Notes: a model not told the origin generated them from the sequence alone. A stretch of DNA of 64,000 nucleotides from JAVBWI01 sp036677445 (GCA_036677445.1 JAVBWI010000006.1:248001-312000), one strand, 5' to 3'. Shown: positions 51,869 through 61,576, counted from the stretch's first letter. Made by a program: numbers and translations.

Positions 51869-51891
51869 GTCGAGCAGCGGCCCGCTGATGC
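51849..51891. other. attR, right prophage junction
   Basis: GTC at 51869-51871 is the shared core. To its right lies comM coding for GRISGPLLD; to its left phage sequence. The ORF of the 5' comM part runs into a TGA (51,866-51,868) immediately after the core. Confidence 0.9.
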
Positions 51892-53014
51892 GCCCCTGAT
51901 ACCGTTGAATCTGGAAAGGCGTGCAGCGGCACTGCGATATGCGCGAGCCGTAGTTGCCGCAGGGGCAGGGATTCATGGCGGCGACGAGCATGAAATCCGC
52001 CGGGTAGGTGGCGTTTGCTGTGGCGCGCGTGATGGTGACCACGCCGTCCTCCAGCGGCTGGCGCAGCGCCTCCAGCACATCCTTGCGGAATTCCGGGAAT
52101 TCATCCAGAAACAGCACGCCGTAATGCGCGAGGCTGATCTCGCCGGGCAGCGCGCGCTGGCCGCCGCCCACCAGCGCCGCCGCGGACGCGCCATGGTGCG
52201 GGGCGCGGAAAGGGCGTTCGCGTATGATGCCGCCGCTTTCCCGCGTTGCGCCGACAACGGAATGTATTTTTGTAATTTCAAGAGATTCTTCGAATGTAAG
52301 ATCCGGCAATATGGAAGGGATGCTGCGCGCCAGCATGGTCTTGCCCGAGCCGGGCGTTCCGATAAGAAGCAAATTGTGACCGCCCGCGACGGCGATTTCC
52401 GCAGCGCGCTTGGCGCCCTGCTGACCCTTGATTTCGCAAAAATCGGTGGAATGAACGACGCTTTGCGCATCCCACGCTTTATTCTGGTATGGTTTAAACG
52501 CCTCGTTGCCGCGCAGGCAATCCACGACCTGCCGGAGCGACTGTACCGGCAATATGGTCGCCCCCGTGATATAGGCGGCTTCCTCCGCGTTGCCCTGCGG
52601 CAGTACGATGGTTTTACACCCGTGCGCATAAGCGTCGATCACCATGGGCAGTACGCCGTCGATGGCGCGAATACTGCCGTCGAGCGCGAGTTCTCCGAGG
52701 AAAAGCATATCCTTCGCGCTGTCCGCCGCAATCTGGCCCGCTGCCTCCAATATGCCAACGGCGATGGGCAGATCGTATACCGAACCTTCCTTTCGCATAT
52801 CCGCAGGCGCCAAATTAATGGTGATGCGGCTGACCGGAAACGCGAAGCCGCTGTTTTTGATGGCGGCGCGCACGCGCTCGCGCGATTCACGCACCGCCGC
52901 ATCCGGCAGGCCCACCGTCTCGTAGCTGGGCAGGCCGTTTGCGATATCCACCTGCACCTGTACGGCAAAGCCGTTGATGCCGTTTAGCCCATAGCTTTGT
53001 ATGCTTGCAAGCAT
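51869..53014 (-). pseudogene. comM: comM (YifB) 5' part, interrupted by the prophage
   Basis: 382 codons of the Mg-chelatase-like helicase that promotes branch migration in natural transformation. The start MLASIQSYGLNGING at 53014 fits the family better than the longer frame to 53047. The N-terminal ChlI/Lon-like domain is followed by the AAA+ module with Walker A GTPGSGKT, Walker B VLFLDEFPEF, FRAPHH and MNPCPCGNYG. The sequence stops at GPLLD, in the AAA+ module before the R-I-D segment. Rejoined to 17,704-17,321 it would be about 509 residues, the family length. Confidence 0.95.
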
Positions 53015-53071
53015 ACCCCCGTCCCCCTCTTCCGCCTCATACCGCACCTGCTCCCCCGGCGCGTTTATGGC

Positions 53072-53494
53072 TTATGTTTCCTTATCTTGCTGCTTGTCCT
53101 CCGAGCGGAACACAAACAGCCTGTTGCCCGCAAAATTCACAATGATGGATGCCGGTGTTGCGATCAGGTTTCGAATAAGACCGTCTTCAATGCCAAGCCA
53201 GCTTTGGCTCAAGAGCAGCACCGCGCGCGCCACCCCATAGGAAATAAGATTCACAACAATAAAAAGGATAAACTCTTTTTTGGTATTCTGATGTTCCTGC
53301 TTAAATGTCCATCTGCTGTTCCAGATATAGCTGTTAAGCACGCCGCAGGAGTAGGAGATTGTTTTTGATAAACCTTCCCCAAAGCCTACGACCCGCGTAA
53401 AGAGCGCAAACAAGGCCAGATCCAGCAGCGTGTTCATAATGCCTACGATATTGAATTTGATGAAACGCTTTAGAGGCACCCAATACTTTTTCAT
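53072..53494 (-). CDS. GtrA family membrane protein
   Basis: 140 residues with four membrane helices. FIKFNIVGIMNTLLDLALFALFT, the central NSYIWNSRWTFK and the C-terminal NFAGNRLFVFRSE are the GtrA signature. GtrA-like proteins are thought to flip polyprenyl-linked sugars. Its start lies three bases after the big glycosyltransferase, so the pair likely works on the same lipid-linked sugar. Confidence 0.9.
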   Translation of the reverse strand: MKKYWVPLKRFIKFNIVGIMNTLLDLALFALFTRVVGFGEGLSKTISYSCGVLNSYIWNSRWTFKQEHQNTKKEFILFIVVNLISYGVARAVLLLSQSWLGIEDGLIRNLIATPASIIVNFAGNRLFVFRSEDKQQDKET

Positions 53495-53496
53495 TT

Positions 53497-56400
53497 CTAT
53501 ACACCGTAGAGCAGGTTTCCGCCGGGCAGCAGTTTAAGAAGCTTCGCATATCCAATCGGTATTTCAAGCCCCGAAAGCCCGGGGTACAGCAGCAGGAACA
53601 GCAATACGCATACCGCCATCCATACCCATTTCACCCATTTCAAGCGGGGCGACTTTTGTTCCAGGCTGTGCAGCAAATAAACGGTGCAAAGTATGATAAA
53701 CGGCACCGTCGCAAAGAAATGGTAGATGAACGTACAGCGGCTGACCAGCACCCATGGCAGGAAGTTGGCGCATACGCCTACGAATACCACCGTTATGCCC
53801 GGTTCACTCTTCATGTTATCGGTGATTCTTTGCGCGGCAAGACCCAGCGCGCCCAGGGTACAGACCCACCAGACCGCGGGATTGCCGGAGGCCGTAAGCG
53901 TCGATATGTATCCCGCGGGCGAGTTGTCGCTTAGATAATACCACATGGGCCTGAACGTAAACGGCCATTCCCACCAGGTGGATTGATACGGATGCGTGGC
54001 CGTTAATCCGCTGTGGTAGCTCCACATGAATTTCTGGTAATTCCAAACATCCCTGAGCCCGTAATGCATCTCGCAAAGATAATAAGGCATATAGGCAAGC
54101 AGGTAAATCCCCGCAGGAATCAGTATAAAAAATACGCAGCACCAAAGCAGCGTGCTAATAAGGTTCCTGTTGAATCCGCGCACCAATTTCTTTTGCGCTA
54201 TATCGCCCGAGGCCATCGCCCGTTTATACTCCCGGTAGCGGCGCAGCAGCGAAAGGAAGAGCAGCACCGCAAGCCCCAAGCCCGCATAAATGCAGATCCA
54301 CTTCGTCGCGGCCCCCAACGCAAAGAACAGTCCGGCAAGCCCCAAGGGCTTTATCGTCGCCTTAAGTCCGTCGGTATAGAAGCTCATGCTGTAATACTGA
54401 TACATGTAGTAATACATCAGAAGTATGAAGAATACGGCATACACGTCGATGGTAGCGATACGCGTCTGCGTAAAGTGCATGAAATCGAACGCGAACAGCA
54501 CGGCGCCCAGGAGCGCATATTCCGGCTTTTTAAACAGCCGCTTGCCGAACATGTAGAATATGGGCACCATTCCCACGCCGAAGAACGTACCCACCACGCG
54601 CCAGCCGAATGTGTTCATACCGAGCAATGCTACGCCCAGCATAATAAACACCTTGCCCAATGGCGGATGGGAGTTTTCGTACGGATCCATGCCTTTTAAA
54701 TGTTCATACGCCGTGCGGGCATGGTACAGCTCGTCAAAATACATGCCGTTGAGGTAGGAAGGCACTTCCGGCACGGTATCCGGCTCATCGACGATAGGTA
54801 CTGCAATCTCACCTAACGCCTGTACGTTCACACGGTTGCCCTGCGTATCGAAAAACGCCATTTCACGGATACGCAGCTCGCCGGAATAGGTCATCAGTGA
54901 AAAATCCTGTGAGGTAAGGTTCACTTCCACGCGATCCCAGCGGAACATTTCGTCGTAAGTCTGCTCGTAGGTGATTTGGCTGCCGTCCTCCGCTTCAAGG
55001 AGCAGCGTACCCTCCGCAATACCGCCATAAATCCAGAACTCAGAAACTTCGACAGGCTTATCCAAATGCAGTTTTACCGTCTCTCCCGGCGTGCCGCTGT
55101 AATACTCGCTTTCGGGCGCGGAAAGGGTACCCAAATTCAACAGCGCGATGCAGGCATACAGGAGAGTTAGCCCCCAACAATACATCCTGTCCCTGCGGGT
55201 AAAGCGGAGCTTGCGTTCAAATGCAGCGGGCGGCTCCTCTATCTGCGGCAGCGGATTTGCATGCAGGACGGCTGCCGCCGGTTTCTCCAAAAGCTTCATA
55301 GCCGTCGGATGCGTTTGCCCGCGCAGTATGATATCCGCACACGCATAACAAAAATACCCGAACCCCAGCACGGTCAGGAGCGAGCCAAGAAATGTAAGCG
55401 TCTCGTAAGCGCCTGCGCGCGAGGAGGGATAATCGACGATTATGAATGCGCAAAGCACGTTTAAGAGCAGCGTTGCGGAAAACCAGAAAAACGCAATGTA
55501 CAATCTGCGGTCATTATACAGCATGCAGGCAATCAGCAGCAGCAGCATTGCCGGGAAAAGATAGCGTTCGTGCATATACGGCCCCAGTGTGAACAGCGCC
55601 GCTATCAAAAAAGCACAGACAAGATATAAAGCGCCCGCCTGCTTTTTCCTATGCGCAATCACATACAGTCCGGCCGCAGCGCCTACAGAGAGCGCTATGG
55701 AAATATAGCCCCATGCCGCGTAGGAAAACAGAAAAGGAACACGGTTGATATTTTCCCAGTTGCCGCCTATGAGCGCAGGTAAATTGAAAGCCTCGATGCT
55801 TGCGTACGGATAGGAGGTTGCGGTGGAAAAATATTTCTCCAGCAGCCAGCCCTGCTCCTGGCCGCTGCCAAAGGGGAGCGACGGCAAAAGAATCACAGCC
55901 AATGCGGCAAGTACGGCAAGCACCGTCTCAAGTAGCCGCTTCTTCCAGTCATGCTTAAACAATTCGCAAAGATAGGCGACTGCAAACAACGGTCCGGCCA
56001 TCAGTGCCTGAGGCTTGATCAGTATAGCCAGGCCGAAAACCGCGCCGGCAGCAATGCGGCGGTCGGTCGTAAAGAGCCATATCGTTCCGAGCAGGCACAG
56101 TGTCAACAGCGAGTCGATCTGCCCCCAACCCCCTGAAATAAAGGCAAACGCCGGATGCAGCGCCACGATCCCCAACAGCAGCAGCGCACTTTTCCCTTTG
56201 AGCCCAGAACGCTTCGCAAAGCGATACACGATGTATGCCGAAAACAGATCCACCATGAGCGCAGGCAGCTTGATTAACAGCACAAAGAATGGGCTTCCGT
56301 AATCGAGCCCCAGCAGGCGGCGCAATCCGCCCAGCGCCCAAAGCACATACATATAGCCCGGCGGATAATCCGCGAATATGCCGCTGGTATAAAAGCCTGC

Positions 56401-57252
56401 GGGACCATATTCGGCCATGGCGTCCGCCCAGCCCATAAAACAGCCGATATCCGTGGAATGCCCTACAAACAATAGTGAAAGCACTATGCGTAAGAGCAGC
56501 GCGCCGCCGAGTACAAGTGTTACATACTGTTTTTCACCGGCTTCAATGCCGCCGCCGACCGCGCGGCGAATACCCTTTTGATAAAGAATGAAAAACGCCA
56601 GCACAGAGAGTACCGCCGTAAGCACGATAGCCGCCCAGTCAGGCGCTTCGGCGGTTTCATCCGTATCGCCTGCGGTGCCTTCGTATTTGAGCGCTTCAAA
56701 AGAAAGCGCCGCCTCCGGGGCGTTTTCCTCGACCGTCATGCTGACGTTCCTGAACCAGGCTTGTCCCGATGCAAGCGCGCCGTAGCCGCCAATACGCAAC
56801 GCAAGCACAAGCTCGGTCTGCTCCGGTCCGGTGACGCCGATAAGCTCTACGGTTTGCCAGTTATCCGTATTGAAATACTGCGCTGAGGATGAAAACGTAT
56901 CCAGCACCGAAAGCGATGCGCCGGCATCGCCCTGGATATTCTGCGCTTTTATGTCGCAGATAAGGCGATAACATGTATCCGGCGAAACCTCCACCTTTTG
57001 GCAAACGCGCGCGTCGTTCGCCTCGTAGCTGTCCAGCACCACGGTTTTTTCGCCATTTTCATCTATATCGGTATAAGCGTCCGCGCCTTCCGGAATCCAT
57101 GCATCATAATACCAACCTGCAGGGAGCGACTGTTGCTCCGAATCGATGGAGAAATCGTTGTTGTACAGCAGCTGCGCCTGACCGGCCGCCATTGCAGTTG
57201 TACATGAAAACAACAACAGTACCGTGACCAATACCAAAAAACACTTCCGCAT
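53497..57252 (-). CDS. Fusion of two GT-C glycosyltransferase modules with carbohydrate-binding-like domains
   Basis: About 1251 residues from ATG 57252 (GGAG six bases upstream). Signal peptide, then a beta-sandwich resembling a carbohydrate-binding module (about 25-180). The first GT-C module (about 205-645) has DIGCFMGWADAM, ADYPPGYMYVLW, LIKPQAL and MHERYLFP. A second membrane part (about 690-1250) has a discoidin-like insert (about 715-815) and the PMT/ArnT motif FDELYHARTAYEHLKG and NSHPPLGKV. Each module normally stands alone. It probably transfers a polyprenyl-phosphate sugar to an exported acceptor. Confidence 0.85.
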   Translation of the reverse strand: MRKCFLVLVTVLLLFSCTTAMAAGQAQLLYNNDFSIDSEQQSLPAGWYYDAWIPEGADAYTDIDENGEKTVVLDSYEANDARVCQKVEVSPDTCYRLICDIKAQNIQGDAGASLSVLDTFSSSAQYFNTDNWQTVELIGVTGPEQTELVLALRIGGYGALASGQAWFRNVSMTVEENAPEAALSFEALKYEGTAGDTDETAEAPDWAAIVLTAVLSVLAFFILYQKGIRRAVGGGIEAGEKQYVTLVLGGALLLRIVLSLLFVGHSTDIGCFMGWADAMAEYGPAGFYTSGIFADYPPGYMYVLWALGGLRRLLGLDYGSPFFVLLIKLPALMVDLFSAYIVYRFAKRSGLKGKSALLLLGIVALHPAFAFISGGWGQIDSLLTLCLLGTIWLFTTDRRIAAGAVFGLAILIKPQALMAGPLFAVAYLCELFKHDWKKRLLETVLAVLAALAVILLPSLPFGSGQEQGWLLEKYFSTATSYPYASIEAFNLPALIGGNWENINRVPFLFSYAAWGYISIALSVGAAAGLYVIAHRKKQAGALYLVCAFLIAALFTLGPYMHERYLFPAMLLLLIACMLYNDRRLYIAFFWFSATLLLNVLCAFIIVDYPSSRAGAYETLTFLGSLLTVLGFGYFCYACADIILRGQTHPTAMKLLEKPAAAVLHANPLPQIEEPPAAFERKLRFTRRDRMYCWGLTLLYACIALLNLGTLSAPESEYYSGTPGETVKLHLDKPVEVSEFWIYGGIAEGTLLLEAEDGSQITYEQTYDEMFRWDRVEVNLTSQDFSLMTYSGELRIREMAFFDTQGNRVNVQALGEIAVPIVDEPDTVPEVPSYLNGMYFDELYHARTAYEHLKGMDPYENSHPPLGKVFIMLGVALLGMNTFGWRVVGTFFGVGMVPIFYMFGKRLFKKPEYALLGAVLFAFDFMHFTQTRIATIDVYAVFFILLMYYYMYQYYSMSFYTDGLKATIKPLGLAGLFFALGAATKWICIYAGLGLAVLLFLSLLRRYREYKRAMASGDIAQKKLVRGFNRNLISTLLWCCVFFILIPAGIYLLAYMPYYLCEMHYGLRDVWNYQKFMWSYHSGLTATHPYQSTWWEWPFTFRPMWYYLSDNSPAGYISTLTASGNPAVWWVCTLGALGLAAQRITDNMKSEPGITVVFVGVCANFLPWVLVSRCTFIYHFFATVPFIILCTVYLLHSLEQKSPRLKWVKWVWMAVCVLLFLLLYPGLSGLEIPIGYAKLLKLLPGGNLLYGV

Positions 57253-57345
57253 GCTACGCTCCATACTTTTCGACGTGAACTGGATTTCATATCCATTTGC
57301 ATCATAGCACAAAACAAACGGCCCGCAAAGCAGACCGGCTAAACT

Positions 57346-57699
57346 TTACGCATTTGCCATAAAGGCATCCGGAATATGGCTGACCGCTTTTGTGCGTAAA
57401 TCCACCTCAACTACGTCAAAGCGGGCCTTTTCATCCTGCCCTGCCGATTGCAGATACGCCTGCGCCGCCCGCGCCATGCGCCGCTGCTTGCGCGTGTCCA
57501 CCGCCTCGCGCGCAGAACCGAATGTAAGGGAGGAACGCGCCTTGACTTCTGCGAATACGATGGTATCGCCGTCGCGCAAAATGAGATCGATCTCATCGTG
57601 CCCAAATCGTGCGTTGCGCGCAAGCAGGATATACCCCCGCTTTTCGAGATACTCCAGCGCAAGCGCTTCGCCGTATGCGCCCTTTTCCCGCTTATCCAC
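57346..57699 (-). CDS. yraN: YraN (UPF0102) nuclease-like protein
   Basis: 117 residues with the restriction-endonuclease fold of UPF0102: KGAYGEALALEYLEKRGY, FGHDEIDLILRDGDTIVFAEVKARSS. The Asp and Glu-x-Lys residues of the fold are present. It is coupled to rnhB (two bases apart), the usual neighbour. The function remains unproven; DNA processing is suspected. Confidence 0.92.
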   Translation of the reverse strand: MDKREKGAYGEALALEYLEKRGYILLARNARFGHDEIDLILRDGDTIVFAEVKARSSLTFGSAREAVDTRKQRRMARAAQAYLQSAGQDEKARFDVVEVDLRTKAVSHIPDAFMANA

Positions 57700-57701
57700 C
57701 G

Positions 57702-58334
57702 CTATTCCCCCAATATTCCGCCAATAAAGCTGCGCCGGTGCAGCGGGCAGGGGCCAAAGCGTTTGAGCGCCGCAATATGCTCCGCCGTACCATAGCCCTT
57801 ATTGCGCGCGAAACCGTATTGCGGGTACAGTGCATCCTGCTCGACCATATACCGGTCCCTCTCGACTTTTGCGATAATGGAGGCTGCGGCGATCAGGTAA
57901 CTAAGCGCGTCGCCATGGATGTAGGCATGCTGCCGCACCGGAATGGCAAGGTCCCGCACGGCGTCGACCAACACATCCGTCACAGGCAGGGAAAGGCCGT
58001 TAAACGCCATACAAAAGGCCCGCTTCGTGGCCTGCAGGATGTTGATTTGATCGATCTCTCCCGGCTCTACCCAGCCCAGCGCATAGGCCTCGGCATTCGC
58101 TTTTAGTTCCTCATACAACAGCTCACGCCGTTTGGGCGAGAGTTTTTTGGAGTCGTTCACATACGCGATGAGCGGTTCCGGCTGCAGAACGACACAAGCC
58201 GCGACGACCGGCCCCGCCAGGGGACCGCGTCCGACTTCATCCATACCCGCGAGTACGATCCCCTGCTGTACCCACAGGCCGCGCTCGATTTCTGTCAATG
58301 CATGCAGCCGCTCGGCTTCAGACGTCCCTCCCAT
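57702..58334 (-). CDS. rnhB: Ribonuclease HII
   Basis: Removes ribonucleotides from DNA and RNA-DNA hybrids. IVLAGMDEVGRGPLAGPVVAA holds the first Asp-Glu pair, NDSKKLSPKRRELLY follows, and DVLVDAV plus AASIIAKVERDRYM contain the remaining ligands. The start is ATG 58334 with GGAGG upstream, which overlaps rbgA by 17 bases. Confidence 0.97.
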   Translation of the reverse strand: MGGTSEAERLHALTEIERGLWVQQGIVLAGMDEVGRGPLAGPVVAACVVLQPEPLIAYVNDSKKLSPKRRELLYEELKANAEAYALGWVEPGEIDQINILQATKRAFCMAFNGLSLPVTDVLVDAVRDLAIPVRQHAYIHGDALSYLIAAASIIAKVERDRYMVEQDALYPQYGFARNKGYGTAEHIAALKRFGPCPLHRRSFIGGILGE

Positions 58335-59190
58335 GCGGTTCCTCCATATACTCATCCGGCTCGTCGAGCGTCACACGTGCAATACGGCCCGCGCGGAATT
58401 CATCGAGCACAATGCGCGCGCCGCGTTCGGTATCCGGCGCATTGCCGGGCAACAGGAAGCCACGGCTTTTGCAAACCGCAAAAAGCAGCTCCGCCTGCGG
58501 CATATCTGGCGAGACCGCTTTATAGCGCGCCTCCAAAGCGGTCGGATTCAGACGTTGGAGCGATGTGAGCAGAAGCCCCGCCAGCGTTTCCATATCCATA
58601 ATGTCGTCTTTAATGGACCCTAAAAACGCCAATCGCTGCGCATAGACTTCATTATCCAGTTTGGGCCAGAGCAGCCCGGGGGTATCCATCAGCTCCAAAT
58701 AGGGAGTGATCTTGACCCACTGCTTGCCGCGCGTAACGCCGGGCTTATCCCCAACCTTGGCGCGCGCCTCGCCGGCGATGCGGTTGATGAATGTCGATTT
58801 ACCCACATTGGGGATGCCCGCTACCATGACCCTTACCGTTTTCTGTACCCCTTTTTCCTTCATCTTCGCGACGCGGTCAGCCGCGGCCCGTTCGATCAAA
58901 TCCACCACGGCCTTTTTACTGCCGCCGGTTGAAACGAAGGGCAGTGCATGTATGCCGCGCGCGGCATACCATGCGGCCCAGCGCTTTGTGGCGGCAGGGT
59001 CCGCAAGATCGCTTTTGTTGAGCACCACGATGCGGTTTTTGTCTTTGAAAAGATCGTCAAAATCCGGATTGCTGGTCGAGCGCGGCGCGCGCGCATCCAC
59101 CAGCTCCACTACCACATCGATCAATTTCAGGTTTTCCGTAAGCATCCGGCGCGCTTTGGCCATGTGGCCGGGGTACCATTGAATCACCAT
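58318..59190 (-). CDS. rbgA: Ribosome biogenesis GTPase RbgA (YlqF)
   Basis: Circularly permuted GTPase needed for late 50S assembly. The order of motifs is G4 LNKSD, G1 GIPNVGKST, G3 DTPG, and the N-terminal QWYPGHMAKARR is diagnostic. Length 290. It lies downstream of rplS across a terminator, the usual Firmicutes order. Confidence 0.97.
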   Translation of the reverse strand: MVIQWYPGHMAKARRMLTENLKLIDVVVELVDARAPRSTSNPDFDDLFKDKNRIVVLNKSDLADPAATKRWAAWYAARGIHALPFVSTGGSKKAVVDLIERAAADRVAKMKEKGVQKTVRVMVAGIPNVGKSTFINRIAGEARAKVGDKPGVTRGKQWVKITPYLELMDTPGLLWPKLDNEVYAQRLAFLGSIKDDIMDMETLAGLLLTSLQRLNPTALEARYKAVSPDMPQAELLFAVCKSRGFLLPGNAPDTERGARIVLDEFRAGRIARVTLDEPDEYMEEPHGRDV

Positions 59191-59214
59191 AGTATCGCCT
59201 CAAACTCTTCTGAT

Positions 59215-59267
59215 AAAAAAAACCCGCCGCCCGTTTGGCAGTTCGCCAGCGTGGCAGTCGGGTTTTT
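59215..59267 (-). terminator. Terminator after rplS
   Basis: AAAACCCG pairs with CGGGTTTT around a long loop, then eight T in minus direction. It separates rplS from rbgA. Confidence 0.75.
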
Positions 59268-59281
59268 CGTTTGCTTGCCGA

Positions 59282-59653
59282 TCAGTCTTCGCTCTTCTTG
59301 TCGTTGACCGTGATGCGTTCGACAACCTTTGCGGACTTGCCAACGCGGTCACGCAGATAGTACAGTTTAGCCCGGCGGACTTTACCATGACGCACCACCT
59401 CGATACGGCCGATGCGGGGGCTGTTGTAGGGGAAGGTCCTTTCGACGCCCACGCCGTAGGATACGCGGCGGACGGTGAAACTCTTGCGCACGGCGCCGCC
59501 CTGCATCTTGATGACAATGCCCTCGAAGTTCTGCAGGCGCTCGCGGGTGCCTTCCACGACCTTTACGAATACGCGGACGGTATCGCCGATCTGCAGCTTA
59601 GGCAGGTCAGTGCGAAGCTGTTCTTTTTCCAGTTCACGAATGATGTCAGACAT
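59282..59653 (-). CDS. rplS: Ribosomal protein L19
   Basis: 123 residues with the SH3-like core: GDTVRVFVKVVEGTRERLQNFEGIVI, RKSFTVRRVSYGVGVERTFPYNSPRI, KLYYLRDRVGKSAKV. Located at the 30S-50S interface. It has its own promoter and leader, and a terminator after it. Confidence 0.98.
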   Translation of the reverse strand: MSDIIRELEKEQLRTDLPKLQIGDTVRVFVKVVEGTRERLQNFEGIVIKMQGGAVRKSFTVRRVSYGVGVERTFPYNSPRIGRIEVVRHGKVRRAKLYYLRDRVGKSAKVVERITVNDKKSED

Positions 59654-59764
59654 AAATACTATTTTTTCTCCTTCCTCATAGACGTTCGTGCCCGTATTTT
59701 TTCACGAACAGAGGACCGCCCGTTTTCCGTTCGCCATTATAACACAGCACATGCTGCTTGGCAA
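59654..59764 (-). promoter_or_regulatory. rplS promoter and leader hairpin
   Basis: Minus-strand TTGCCA (59759-59764), 17-base spacer, TATAAT (59736-59741). The leader holds a GTTCGTG/CACGAAC stem near 59,687-59,710, where Firmicutes carry an L19 leader; assignment to that family is by position only. Confidence 0.7.
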
Positions 59765-59822
59765 TAGATTTTATGAAGGTTCCGTGCCCCACGCGGCATG
59801 GCGGGGCATTTAGCCCTCTTTT

Positions 59823-60548
59823 TCAGTCCCCTTTACCGATCTCGTCGAGCGCCTTTCGCTCGGCCCGGCTCAGCATGACGCCTTTTAAAAGTTCCGGCCG
59901 GACAGCCTGTGTCTTTTTTATGGCCTGCGCCTTGCGCCACGCCTGTATGTTCGCATGGTGGCCGTTTAAGAGTACCTCCGGTACGGCCTTGCCGCGAAAT
60001 TCCGCCGGGCGCGTGTACTGCGGATACTCCAGAAGGCCCTGGGAAAAGGACTCCTCCTCGGCCGACTCGCTGCAGCCCAGCACCCCGGGGATAAAGCGGC
60101 TTAAACAGTCGATGAGCACCATGGCGGGCAACTCGCCGCCGGTGAGCACATAGTCGCCGATGGAAATTTCCTCGTCGATGATATCCATCACGCGTTCATC
60201 CACGCCCTCGTAATGCCCGCAAAGGAGCATCAGACGCGGTTCCTTCGCGAGCTCGCGCGCTATTGCTGCCGTGAGCAATCTACCGCGAGGGGAAAGCAAT
60301 ATGCGACGGGCGGGTTCGCCCGCAAGCACCGCTTCCACACAATCGTAAATCGGCTGCGCCATCATCACAAGCCCCGCGCCCCCGCCAAAGGGGTAATCGT
60401 CGGCCTTGCGGTGCTTATTGTCCGAATAGGCGCGGATATCATGCACTTCCACCTGCAGCAGCCCGTTTTCCGCAGCCCGCCCCAGCATGCTGCTTTTGAG
60501 CACGCCGGGGAACATTTCCGGAAACAGTGTCAGCACATCAATCCGCAA
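59823..60548 (-). CDS. trmD: tRNA (guanine-N1)-methyltransferase
   Basis: Makes m1G37, preventing frameshifting. The trefoil-knot features are DVLTLFPEMF at the N-terminus, LCGHYEGVDERV and SIGDYVLTGGELPAMVLID. Length 241. Overlaps rimM by 11 bases. Confidence 0.98.
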   Translation of the reverse strand: MRIDVLTLFPEMFPGVLKSSMLGRAAENGLLQVEVHDIRAYSDNKHRKADDYPFGGGAGLVMMAQPIYDCVEAVLAGEPARRILLSPRGRLLTAAIARELAKEPRLMLLCGHYEGVDERVMDIIDEEISIGDYVLTGGELPAMVLIDCLSRFIPGVLGCSESAEEESFSQGLLEYPQYTRPAEFRGKAVPEVLLNGHHANIQAWRKAQAIKKTQAVRPELLKGVMLSRAERKALDEIGKGD

Positions 60549-61053
60549 ATACCGCGACCTCCCCGATCACCGCATGGTCAAGCACCACGCGCTTGTGTTC
60601 CACATCCACCTCGTGCAGCACCTTTTTGAGCGCGGGCAGCAGCATGCCGCGCGCGCCTTCGATGACATATACGTCGTTGGCGCCCGTTTCCAGCACATCC
60701 GTGATGCGCCCGTATAAGACGCCTGAAGTATCCGTTACCTCGCACCCGATCAGGTCGGCCACAAAGTAGGTATCCGGCGGCAGTGAAACCGCGTGCACGC
60801 GGTCCACGCAAAGGTACGCACCGCGAAGGGCGTTCGCCTGCTCATAGGTATCCACGCCCTCAATGTGCAGCGTGACAGCGTCCGGCTGTATACCGATAGA
60901 GGAAAGCCGCACAAGGCGGCGCGTGCCGGATTGCTCCAAATACGCTTCTTTCATGCCGCGAAAACGGCTTGCATGATCCGTCAGCGGTTCCAGCTTAACG
61001 CCGCCCTGCACGCCGTGCGGGCGCACGATACAGGCGATACGGTAGTACTCCAT
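60538..61053 (-). CDS. rimM: 16S rRNA processing protein RimM
   Basis: 171 residues: an N-terminal beta barrel (YRIACIVRPHGVQGGVKLEPLTD) and a PRC-barrel (VADLIGCEVTDTSGVLYGRITDVLETGANDVYVI). Helps mature the 30S head. Its start overlaps the khpA stop by one base (TAATG). Confidence 0.97.
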   Translation of the reverse strand: MEYYRIACIVRPHGVQGGVKLEPLTDHASRFRGMKEAYLEQSGTRRLVRLSSIGIQPDAVTLHIEGVDTYEQANALRGAYLCVDRVHAVSLPPDTYFVADLIGCEVTDTSGVLYGRITDVLETGANDVYVIEGARGMLLPALKKVLHEVDVEHKRVVLDHAVIGEVAVFAD

Positions 61054-61280
61054 TACACGATTTCCACGATGTATTTTTTCTCTTCCCTGGCGGAAGCGGC
61101 CTTGACCACGGTGCGGATGGCTTTGGCGATGCGGCCCTGTTTGCCGATCACCTTCCCCATATCGTCGGGCGCGACGGAAAGCTCGATAATGGTAGCCTGT
61201 CCTTCTTCCTTGACGACTACCTTGACATCATCGGGCTTATCCACCAGGTTCTTGGCGATGAATCTCACCAACTCATCCAT
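61053..61280 (-). CDS. khpA: KH-domain RNA-binding protein KhpA (YlqC)
   Basis: 75 residues, a single KH domain with GKVIGKQGRIAKAIRTVV containing the GxxG loop. In Firmicutes KhpA pairs with KhpB/Jag and binds RNA. It lies in the rpsP-khpA-rimM-trmD operon. Confidence 0.95.
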   Translation of the reverse strand: MDELVRFIAKNLVDKPDDVKVVVKEEGQATIIELSVAPDDMGKVIGKQGRIAKAIRTVVKAASAREEKKYIVEIV

Positions 61281-61291
61281 TTTTATTCTCC

Positions 61292-61540
61292 TTATTGGAT
61301 GGCGCCGCTCTTTTTAAGCAGAGCGCGCACGGTATCAGTAGGCTGGGCGCCCTTTTTCATCCAATCGATCGCCTTCTCATTATCCACCTTGATCTCAGCG
61401 GGGCTGGTCAGGGGATTGTAATAACCGATCTCTTCGATGAAAGCGCCGTCACGCGGGGCACGGGAATCCGCAACCACGATGCGGTAAAAAGGAGCCTTCT
61501 TTGCGCCCATCCTGCGCAGCCTGATCTTAACCATGTCCAT
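61292..61540 (-). CDS. rpsP: Ribosomal protein S16
   Basis: 82 residues; VKIRLRRMGAKKAPFYRIVVADSR and ALLKKSGA at the end are typical. First gene of the operon after the hairpin-rich spacer following ffh. ATG 61540 has AGGAGG upstream. Confidence 0.98.
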   Translation of the reverse strand: MDMVKIRLRRMGAKKAPFYRIVVADSRAPRDGAFIEEIGYYNPLTSPAEIKVDNEKAIDWMKKGAQPTDTVRALLKKSGAIQ

Positions 61541-61576
61541 ATCCTCCTAGTGTGTTTGCTTTTAAGCAGTATATAA

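Noticed and set aside
54013..54699. Plus-strand frame inside the large glycosyltransferase
   Set aside because: A GC-rich shadow of the transferase frame with no start signals.
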